Source: Ignelater luminosus | Taxonomy: Eukaryota > Arthropoda > Insecta > Coleoptera > Elateridae | NCBI GenBank assembly: GCA_011009095.1 | Contig: VTPC01090703.1 | Location: forward strand, 250,696 to 314,695 | Length of the DNA stretch: 64,000 nucleotides | Direction of reading: 5' to 3' | Shown here: in pieces, positions 46,916 through 56,337 of the stretch | Position numbering within the stretch: position 1 is the stretch's first letter | Layout of the letters: each line of letters opens with the position of its first letter | Notes under the pieces: model-generated | What the model was told of the DNA's origin: nothing | What the model saw: only the letters and a program-made list of their open reading frames with translations | The model's database searches: none | Made by a program: the position numbers and the translations under genes

Positions 46916-47530
46916 CGGAGTGGTTCAAATTTCAGGTAGGAGCAGGGTATCTCAGAAACTATGATAGCTAGAAAAACTTGACTACTTTTTCTTGCTGAAT
47001 TCATTGGGCGATCGGAATTTATATATCTTCTTTTGTTGTGTTTCAGTTATAGGTGAAAATTGATTTGTTCCAAATTTTGTCAAGTTTCTTTATTTGGAAA
47101 AATGAAGAAAACTATTGAGCTTTTAATGTGGTTTGATATCTAGAATGGCAATCATAATAGGTTTTGACATCTGAATCAACTTTCAGAATATAGAAGAAAC
47201 AAGAAGTTTGCGACAAATGAGAAAAATCTTAACCAACTGCTGTAGGAAAATGAAAGTACTTCAGAATGTTGGTGTACGTCTGAAATTGAAGTTAACTTCA
47301 ATCAGAATCGCTAAATATTGTATACCATACAGGAGTGATATAAAAAAATTAAAAGTCGCTCAAGAGTTATGTGTTTTGTCACGTTGACGTGATTTGAAAC
47401 GGTTGTATGTATATATGTAATTTGCAATCACCTTTTATAACTCAAAAACAAAAGAATGATACGGAAATTCTAATGGCATCAATGAACGCAACAGAAAAGA
47501 GTAGATCACTAATGTGAATGAACCACCCTG
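46916..47530. mobile_element. MITE with long inverted ends (family B, copy 2)
   Basis: TA flanks at 46914-46915 and 47531-47532. The left end cggagtggttcaaatttc with tatctcagaaactatgatag matches the right end of copy 1 (6189-6819) read in reverse. The right end reads gtgaatgaaccaccctg. Inner arm words such as ttgctgaattcattggg and its complement near 47480 also match copy 1. No coding capacity. Confidence 0.75.
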
Positions 47531-48998
47531 TACAGCGAATCTTTTAAAAAGATCTTGGAATTTAAAAATTATCATATGATATAGTTATGGTAAATTATTA
47601 GAACTTTTACAAAATGCTTTTCAAAATACTACAGTGGTATTTAAAAATTAGCGATTACGTCATGTGCGATGTTGACTTCATAGTTTCGTTAATTAAAAGA
47701 AACGAACTTTGAACTAAAACCATCTTAAACACACATTATTTACACAATCTATTATAGGTACATAACGTATATTCAAGTCGACTTATTAAATGTTATGGTT
47801 TCTAATAAAACCAACTTGCAGTAGTGTCTGGATGACTTGGAATAGCATTTGTGTATGTGTAAGCTATAAATGTATGCTTAACACCATACACAGAAACTCC
47901 ACGAGTTATCTTCCAAATTCAGTCTTGATCTATGTCATTGTATTGCATTTTAATGGAAATAGACAAAATGAAATTTGCATAAGGCCTCTTTTTGTATTAT
48001 GTATGAGGTATAAATATATTTTTATTTAATGATTCTGAGTAACTAAATGAATTTTTGTAATTATTATAGCTTTTAGCTCTCAAGCCTAGAAATATAATTT
48101 TAGTTTCTACTAGAAGTTAAATTTTTAAAATCTTTAGAAATTAAACATGTAATAAATATTTATACCCTTTTTTTGCCAATTCAACTCTGTAAACCTCCAT
48201 CTAGCAATATTTTGAGTTTTTATACTGATTAAAATATTAGAATCTTTTGACATAAACATTGCGAAAACAAATTTTCTATTTGCTGCCTTGGTATGTGACT
48301 TGTAGTAGCCGTTACTATTTGGAAGAAAGCTTTTGGGATTTCTGAATATGAAATGTAAAACTTTGTCTTTTGTCTGAGAATGAGATCTATGTGGGTTTAC
48401 GCTGCAATAAATCCTCAAATATTAAGCCTATAAATGACCTAATCTACTTGCAAAATTTTATCAAAATTGAGACTATATTTCCATATGACTTGTTTATTTT
48501 TAATGACTCTTGATACCAGGTGAAATGGAGATGTTTAAAACAAGCTTTTGGACTGATACAAATCAAAATACCGAAAATTTCGCATTTTGAAAATGTTTTC
48601 CTGACTGATCGGTTTCAGCTTGTATTCTGTCTACATCTAAGGTCTAACCTATGTACCATAAATGTCAGAAATGTATAAGTTTAGGTCATATTATCACTAT
48701 CAATAGTTCTACCAAATCTTATATTGCTCAAATTTTGAATATTTTCTTTTGAAATCACTAGACTCATCAACTGTTTTTTTTTATTTTATCTTCTTTAGAC
48801 TTTAAGAAGTAGATAAGGAAAAACTCAATCACACAAGAAGCATGAAAAACAAAAATAAAAGGTATTTTTTTATTAGACATTTTTTAAATATGTTTTTTCC
48901 TTGTTTAATATTTTTGCAGTACTATGGGTGCATTCCATTAAACACCAACAAGTTCATTTTTCATGTGCATATACTTTTGTTTTGCTGTTGTGTTCTTC
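47531..48998. other. Intergenic and 3' flank of the small membrane-protein gene
   Basis: Nothing coding recognised on either strand. The part next to 48999 should be the 3'UTR of the minus-strand gene. Confidence 0.4.
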
Positions 48999-50348
48999 TT
49001 AAAAAGCGTTGCCTATGGTGCCTGTTGGAGCTAATATTGGAACTCCGAATCCGGGAAGTTTGCGTTTGTATGGGGAAGTACCACATAAGGAAGCTCCCAG
49101 AAATACTCCATATATTAAGACAAGCCATATTAAAAGTAAAAGTACTAATAAACTTAATATATATTTACGTTTTTCCCAAATACGGTTCCATAAACTGTTG
49201 CATCTGTAATTAAAAAAAAATACTTTAACATTTGTAGATAGAGCTGTGCGTTTACATATTTCTACTAACAGTTTGTTGGGTGTCATACTATAAATAATTG
49301 TAAATAATCTGTAAATAAATAACTATAAGTACTCAAATTGTATGATTATATGGTTGATAAAGACTACAGAGTATAGACCAATACGACATTTATGATGTGA
49401 AGTTTTATCGATTAACACTTTGAATACTAAGTAACCATGCTACAAACAATTTTATAGTACTTTATTCAAAGAATTACGGCCAAATAGTATGTGAATGTGG
49501 ACAACACAATCTTTAGCTGGAAGAGGTAACAGTAATCTACATAACGAGAAACATTCCGAAAATTATGTGTTACATAGTTCCTGACTAATATTGATATCAT
49601 CACCTGACTTTTCTCAAGTAAGTAACTAAAGGCTTATGGTATCAGTTGAAAAAAACCACGAAAAAAAGAAAAATCTAACTCTATCTTCTATGTACTACAG
49701 ACTGAAATGTTTGATTTGTACATCAAAGCACGGCAGTTGGTGATCTCTAGGATATACCAATAGAAAGAGCAAAAAAAGAAATCCATTTGAAGAAAGTCTT
49801 TTCGATTCTTTCCAGTAAAAAAAAACAATCTATCTTTTAGAGAAAAGCAAAATGAAAGAATTGCTTGAAAGCAGAAAGTGATTGTATCAATTCTAATGAA
49901 AGTTTTATTCGGTAATTGATTAGACCTTAACAGCAACTTATACTTGGGCCTTCTGGGAAGGGTAGGTGTTCAAGTGCCCCCCCCTCTTGTGTGCACCACT
50001 GCTAAAGCATCCATGAACGCAAAACGAATAATTAAATCGATCTATACAAGTGAGTATAAAATAACGCATTTAAAGTTCTTTTCATAACGTGCTTATTTTA
50101 TATCTATGGGTTCTAGAGCTGCTAAATGCGTAATAATTAACAAACAATTTAATGTAATCAGTAATCAGTAATCACCTGCTATCCTGCTTACATCCACCTG
50201 CAACTTTACCCATTTGTTCTCTAACTAACTTAACGACGGGGCATTTTTGATGCCTAATTTGTTGTACATACGGCTGGTCACAAGTGCAACCATGCGTAGA
50301 GGTTGGATCGCACTTTTTTGAATGCTTATATTCTGCTCCATTAGTCAT
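48999..50348 (-). CDS. Small single-pass membrane protein, unknown
   Basis: Two exons on the minus strand, 50348-50176 and 49203-48999, join in phase (AG+A) to 125 residues. The donor is GTGATT and the acceptor ATTACAG. The N-terminal half is cysteine-rich and hydrophilic: KKCDPTSTHGCTCDQPYVQQ, then KCPVVKLV, GGCKQD and RCNSLW, seven cysteines in about 45 residues. One strong membrane segment follows (YILSLLVLLLLIWLVLIYGV), after a basic WEKRK, then a short tail SPYKRKLPGFGVPILAPTGT ending GNAF. By the positive-inside rule the cysteine-rich N terminus with WEKRK would face the cytosol, but the tail also has KRK, so topology is open. The 5' flank has no other ATG before the chosen start. I do not recognise the family; the splice phases and composition make it a credible gene. 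Confidence 0.6.
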
Positions 50349-52591
50349 CAAAACAATTGCTGGTTTCTAAATTGAATTTAACTGTTCTAAGACTCGACGA
50401 AGCGTCGAAATGTAGAAGGATATGACGTTTTAAATGTCACTGACAATTTATATTTTGTAAACAAAGCTGTGTATATTGTTTAATTGTCTGTGGTTGGTTA
50501 GATACAAACAAATGATTAGTGGATACGATATTGTTATCTTAATACTTACTTGTTTTGTTATGTATGAAATTAATAAACCGGTTCAGCTTCTAATGATAAT
50601 AATAATAAACAAGAAACGTATATCATTAGAGAAAATCTATTATTATTGCTAAACGTGAAGGATTTGAAGAAATGAAAACTTAGAAAGTTACTAAACGTGG
50701 TCTTGCCTGTAAAAAATTATGACGGATAACACTATAAAATAAAAAAACCCGAAAAAATAAAAATTATACACAGTGATCCTGAAAACTCAGCAACTAGATT
50801 TATCTTGCGATTGTAGAGGTTAAAATAAATACATCAGAGTAGACCCAATGTCTAAATTCCAATATTTGGAGACTGAATTATATGCGCAAATGACCGAGTG
50901 GCAACGCTAGCTTTCCTAAGCAAGGGGAACCCGACATTATACAAGGGAAACTTTAAGAATTATGACAGAGAGGAAATTTTCTCAAACATAGGTTATGTTT
51001 AAGGTTTTTTTCCTTTTCTATTCTATTCTATTCCTTCTTTCGACTTTCTCAAAAAAATCCAGAGGATGAGCGCTTTAATTTTTAAATTGATATTGTTTGC
51101 ATTCTGCTTAATTAGATTTTACTGCATTTGTATTGGTATTATTCTTCACGTTTTTCATGCCGTTATCTAAGAATAAAAGTCAGAACAATCCTTCTAAGTT
51201 TGCAAATATATCTCGGACTTCCATCTAATTTTACCATTAATCTATGATGGTTTTTCCCTGCAGATGCAACATCAATGTTCTCATAAAAACTACTTTATAG
51301 GGTTTTCTAGAGCCCCGCACAAGTCGAAATTTGCAGGCCTGACGCGGTTTGAGAAAATCAGATACCTTCTTGATCAGCCCGAAAAGCCCAAGCGATCCGA
51401 TTGGCCCAAGAGTCCTGAACGGCTCGAAGAGCCTGAAAGGCCCGATAAATCTTTAAACTGAGACCTGGTCTGACCCGAACTCAAGCTTGTCGGTTTCTTG
51501 AATCTTACTTCTTGTATTCAGTAAAGATTCGTTTGTCTCAAATCCACCGTTACTACTTATTTCCATTCTAGCAGAATGCTTGCTATACTATTACTTTAAA
51601 GGTGTTTTCAGTTGGTATATACATTCTGTATTGAGTGATCATCCTATTAGTACTTATCTTTAGTACTGACCTCTTTAATGATTGTTCTCTAAGGCATAAT
51701 CTTTTTATTTTTGCTAACACCTTACAAGTTTGATTTTTCATTTTATTAGGTTATTTCGGCGTAGTCTTTAGTATTCCTATTCATTATTTATTTTTCATTT
51801 TACTTTAATTTAAATTCTTTATTTTTCTCTTTGCACAAAGTAAATTTGATGTTGGTTTCGGTACACACTACACAGTTTATGATGAGGGGTCCGGTGGGTT
51901 CTAGTAAGAGCTCGTAGCCACCCTGACTTTAACTTTGCCTCTGAACTGACCTTTACTAAACAGAATATAAAAGTAGCTTTTATATTCTTTTTGAGGTGCT
52001 TAGTTAAGAGGTAAGAGATTCATTCAGATAGTTTGGTCTGATGAGTTACTTAATGAGTTGCTTAATAATGCTCATCTATCTTTAGAAATGATATTGTAGA
52101 TCTATTTTTTGTATAAGGTAATAAATATTGGAATAAATATATTGTGTACTTCCTTATTGTTTGTAAATCAGCTGCCTAAAGAAAGTGCGGATTTATATGT
52201 GGACGTAAAAGTGCGGTACAAAAATTAAGTGAATAAATAAAAATTAGTAAAGTAAAAACAGAGAAAAATGTTGAGTAGTTAAGGCTCCACGGATTAATCT
52301 ACAAAAAGGAAGAGACCTATAGGAGATACAGGAGGAGAAAATATTTTTAACATTCAAATTGAGCCCAAGAAAGTGTACAAACTGAGTGATAAAATGCGCT
52401 TAATTGAACTAAAAAATTTGGAAGATAAGGCAACAATTGGGTCTTATTGGCACTGATTTTTCGCTTAAAAGAAATAGTTTTCGTCAGTAAATGCGACTTT
52501 AGAATTTACTGCATTTGAAAAGATCTAGAAAGACCGCCATGTTGCTGTGACATCACTGCGTACATTGTCAGTCCGCTGTAGCGTTTTGTTT
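50349..52591. other. Intergenic region with repeat-like patches
   Basis: Upstream of 50348 is the promoter of the small membrane-protein gene. At 51330-51480 there is a GC-richer patch of imperfect gcccgaa/gcctgaa words that reads as a P-E-(K/R)-P repeat. The stretch 51850-52200 has a flavour of a repetitive-element end, but no family is named. At 52325-52455 a plus-strand open stretch (IEPKKVYKLSDKMRLIELKN, then LEDKATIGSYWH) may be an upstream part of the LINE that resumes at 59062. The last 140 bp are probably the left terminal region of the ISL2EU-type element. Confidence 0.35.
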
Positions 52592-53150
52592 ATGATGGAG
52601 CACGCGGAAGGAAATGCAGATTTTCAAAAGAAAGCTACAAACAAATATTGCATTGTGCCTGGTTGCGAAAGCAGCAGTTATCGTCAACCTAAGAAATTGT
52701 TTTTAAATGTCCCGACCGGCGACATACGAAAAAATTGGTTGAAACAAATGCGACATGACATTGCGTCTGTGTCTTTGACGTCTCATTTATATTGTTGCGA
52801 AGATCACTTCAAAGTAAGTACACAATTTATTATTATTTTGCATAAAATATCTACAAAAATGCACATAAAATTTGAATCCTAGGTTTTTGAACGTAGAGCA
52901 TTAGTTTTCAAGTAACAAAAGACAAACAAAATTTAAACTTTTTGCAATAGTTTATATATAGTTTTGTCAATAGAACATTATTTTTATGCATAGGTATTTA
53001 TATTAATTCCAAGATACTGATGCAGCTCAGTTTATGTGTTAAGAATGGCTGTTTGTCACGAGAGATCTTAGCACACGATTAAACTACTTGAAATTTGTTT
53101 AATTGTAAAACATGTTATTCTATTGAAATTTATACTGAACGTTTGTACTA

Positions 53151-54455
53151 AAGGGTTTTCCAATAAGAGGTGTTATTTTGAATAGCCCGCTATTTCGGTA
53201 GATGTCACTTTTGAAGCTATCATTTTTTGACATTTGACAAGTAGAAACTACGCCATTAATAAATATGGAACGATACACGCTTCAACAACGCATTGAAATT
53301 ATTAAAATTCACTATAAAAATGGTGAAAATTTGGCAGAGACGGTTCGTAAAACTCGAACATTTTTGGGTCACCGTGAAGCACCTTGTCGGACCGCAATAC
53401 AGAAATTGGTGAAAAAATTCGAGCTCTTGGGACAAGTTAGTGAAGTGAAGAATAAAACCCGTGCACGTCGCTCAAGAACAGCCGAGAATATTGCTGTTGT
53501 AGCCGAAAGTGTTAAAGAAAACCCAGGTTTGTCCATTCCTCGTCGTTCTTTGGAATTAGCCATTCCACAAACGTCATTACACCGTATTTTGCATAAAGAT
53601 TTGGGTCTTAAGGCTTATAAAGTCCAGTTAACACAAGAACTCAAGCCGGCCGATCATCAACAACGTCGTGTCTTTGCTGATTGGGTCGTTGAAATGCATG
53701 AAAATGATCCAGAATTCCATCGAAAAATCATCTTGAGTGATGAGGCCCATTTCCACCTCGGTGGCTTCGTCAACAAGCAAAATTGTCGGATCTGGGGCTC
53801 AGAAAATCCAAGAGTTATTGTTGAAAAGTCTCTCTATCCTCAACGTGTGACTGTTTGGTGCGGTTTATGGTCCGGCGGAGTCATTGGACCTTACTTTTTC
53901 GAAAATGAGGCTGGAGCAACAGTTACGGTGACTGGATTGCGCTATCGAGAGATGATTAACGATTTTTTATGGCCGGAATTGGATGGTATTGATCTGGACA
54001 ACGTTTACTTTCAACAAGACGGCGCTACGTGCCACACAAGCAACGAAACCATTGATCTTTTACGGAAAAAGTTTCCGGACCGTGTTATCTCTCGAAGAGG
54101 TGATCACAATTGGCCACCGAGATCTTGTGATTTAACACCTTGCGACTTCTTTCTTTGGGGCCACGTGAAAGAGAAGGTCTACGCCAACAGCCCAGCGTCG
54201 ATTCAAGACCTCAAAGATGGAATTCGTGAGGCTATCGAGGACATAGGGCAGCCACTTTGCGATTTGGTTATGGAAAATTTCATGAAAAGGATATTGTCCT
54301 GTAAGCGTGGTCGTGGTGGTCATTTGCCTGATGTTATTTTCCACTATTAACGGCATACCTTCCTCTTTATAATGAAATAAACATCCGATCATTTATATTA
54401 AAAAATGGCACTTTTCTTTGAATATCAAAATAACACCTCTTATTGGAAAACCCTT
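53151..54455 (+). mobile_element. Complete DD41D (rosa-like) mariner element
   Basis: 1,305 bp between TA duplications (53149-53150 and 54456-54457), with perfect 31-bp terminal inverted repeats starting aagggttttccaataag. It carries an uninterrupted transposase gene and no internal damage that I can see. It is inserted in the intron that splits the THAP domain of the ISL2EU-type transposase, so it is younger than that element. Confidence 0.95.
53265..54350 (+). CDS. Mariner transposase, DD41D, intact
   Basis: 361 residues, full length for a mariner transposase, starting 114 bp inside the element (atatgg ATG). It binds the terminal repeats and cuts and pastes the element into TA sites in the nucleus. 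Residues 1-125 form the paired helix-turn-helix DNA-binding half (LQQRIEIIKIHYKNGENLAE; IPRRSLELAIPQTSLHRIL). The catalytic triad is D159 in KIILSDEAHFH, D252 in FQQDGATCHTS and D294 in CDLTPCDFFLWG. There are 41 residues between the last two, which places it in the DD41D (rosa) group rather than the DD34D group of the relic at 26755. The WVxxLTxxQ-type linker corresponds to QLTQELKPADHQQRR. All key residues are present, so it could be active. Confidence 0.95.
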   Translation: MERYTLQQRIEIIKIHYKNGENLAETVRKTRTFLGHREAPCRTAIQKLVKKFELLGQVSEVKNKTRARRSRTAENIAVVAESVKENPGLSIPRRSLELAIPQTSLHRILHKDLGLKAYKVQLTQELKPADHQQRRVFADWVVEMHENDPEFHRKIILSDEAHFHLGGFVNKQNCRIWGSENPRVIVEKSLYPQRVTVWCGLWSGGVIGPYFFENEAGATVTVTGLRYREMINDFLWPELDGIDLDNVYFQQDGATCHTSNETIDLLRKKFPDRVISRRGDHNWPPRSCDLTPCDFFLWGHVKEKVYANSPASIQDLKDGIREAIEDIGQPLCDLVMENFMKRILSCKRGRGGHLPDVIFHY

Positions 54456-56337
54456 TATATGAAACAATGTTGCTATAAATGCAACAAGTTATTCAGAAAA
54501 CTCTCAATATATGTAGGCATTACTCAAAATGATTTAGTATGTTTTAGAATCCTTTTTACAAATCTTACCAAATCTTGTGATTATTTTTAATTGAAATGTG
54601 AATACTATTTTAAAGAAATATTTGAAAATTGGAAAAAGTTGAATTACTTAAGTAATAAATTCAGTTGTTTGAAACATTATTTTATAAATCGTTTCTTAAA
54701 ATCACTTGAGCTGTTTGAATTATAGAATGTACATTAGATTTTTTTAAATAAATTGTTAAAATTGATAATTGATTTATTACAGTTAGAAGAAGATTTGGAA
54801 AATTATATGCGAGTCAAGCTAGACCCTACTGCAAAAATTCGATTGAAAAAGGGAACGCTTCCTCGTTTTTTCAATTGCCAGCCAGACAGAAAGAGGTCAC
54901 ATGCTCCAATATGTAGACCTGCAGCGAAGAAATTGCGGAGAGCACGCATATTGGCAGAAGTCGAACGAAATGATGTACCGCCATCGAGTGCTTCTACTTT
55001 TAATGCTTCTGCTTCTAATAAGTTTGGAGCAGACTTGGGCGAACTTACAACTTAGAACACAGAAACTTTTAGTAATCTGTCGTTGCATTATCATCAATCA
55101 GAACCTTCTCGACCAAAAACAAAAGATGTTGGAACTCAAATGTCTTTAAAACGGCCAAAATATTGTAGTATTCGAGTCCAGTGCACGATATTGCCTGAAA
55201 AACACGATGTAAAAGATGCATGTTGTTCCCCCATTAAATTTGAACCAACGTCTAATAGAGATCGTACATCATCTGTATCGGAATCCGAAACTACTTCTTC
55301 GAATATTTTAAACAACACACTAGAGTCTTGTGAGGAATATTTGCCAACTGATGAAGAAAGTGGAGAAAGTGTAAAATTTGAAGAATGATATTCTCAAACT
55401 TAGATTAGAACGGATAGAAGCAAAACCAAAAAATTACATTGGAATACCTGACCATGCTTGTTTTGTTATACGGTTACTCAAAACCGCGAGTAATTTAAGT
55501 ATCGAAGACATCTATTTGACACTGGAAAAAATTAAAACAAATTCAAGTTTTACGATTTTGGGCGATGAATATGGTCGCAGCAGTTCTTATGCTAATGATG
55601 TTTTCAGAAAATCAGTACCCTTAATAGCTGCATATTTAAAAAGATTGATATTGTGGCCTTCTTCGGATACTATAAAATCAACTTTGCCCTTACCTTTTCG
55701 AGCTCGTTACAGTAATGTGCAATCGATAATAGACTGTTTTGAAATAGAAATCCAAAAACCAAGCAATGTCGTCAATCAAGCTTTGACTTGGTCTGAATAC
55801 AAAAAATGTAATACTATAAAATATTTAATATCATCTACTCCTGATGGCACAATAAATTATATATCTGAAGGATTTGGTGGACGAACATCAGATGCAGTGA
55901 TTGTATAAAACAGAGACTTTTTGCAAAAACTGCCTGAACATTGTGCTGTTATGGCTGATCGTGGTTTTAAACATATAGAGCCATTACTAATGACAAAGCA
56001 TTGTTCGTTGATTCGTCCACCAAGTGTTTCATCAAATAAGAATCCTACTAAACACGAAGTCATGGAAACTAAACGGATTGCCAGTTTGCGTATTCATATT
56101 GAAAGAATAATAAGAAGACTGTGAGAATTCCAATTTCTTATACCTCATGCAGCAATCCCAACTTCTTTTATGGATATTATTAATGATATTGTTATCATTG
56201 CTGTTGCCTTAACTAACTTACAAACACCGATAATAAATCAAGATCAATAAATCGACATATCAATGTTATTAACAACGATTTTATTTTACATTATGTACAA
56301 ACTTTTAATAAACACTTTATTTTTAAATAAAAACTAG

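Larger units (their letters stand above)
52592..56245 (+). pseudogene. ISL2EU-type THAP/DDE transposase, broken
   Basis: Exon 1 (52592-52813) encodes most of a THAP zinc finger: YCIVPGCESS, FLNVPTGDIRKNWLKQM, and YCCEDHF. A GTAAGT donor leads, past a mariner inserted in the intron, to 54783, where LEEDLENYMRVKLDPTAKIR and PRFFNCQPDRKRS complete the domain in phase. A low-complexity linker follows. From 55378 the DDE_Tnp_4 (Harbinger-like) catalytic part reads ILGDEYGRSSSYANDVFRKS, ARYSNVQSIIDCFEIEI with the first Asp, ISEGFGGRTSDAV, MADRGFKHIEPLL with the second, and RIHIERIIRRL with the Glu. In-frame stops (near 55053, 55906 and 56120) and a frame change near 55380 disable it. THAP plus DDE_4 together with the YqaJ nuclease gene on the other strand is the recognised ISL2EU arrangement. 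Confidence 0.75.

Noticed and set aside
48134-48418. A 94-codon minus-strand open frame upstream of nothing recognisable.
   Set aside because: No homology, no splice partner, and random-looking composition.
51850-52200. A possible LTR-like stretch before the ISL2EU region.
   Set aside because: Only a general impression (poly(A) signal-like words and a step in composition). No second copy, primer site or coding part was seen, so no family is claimed.
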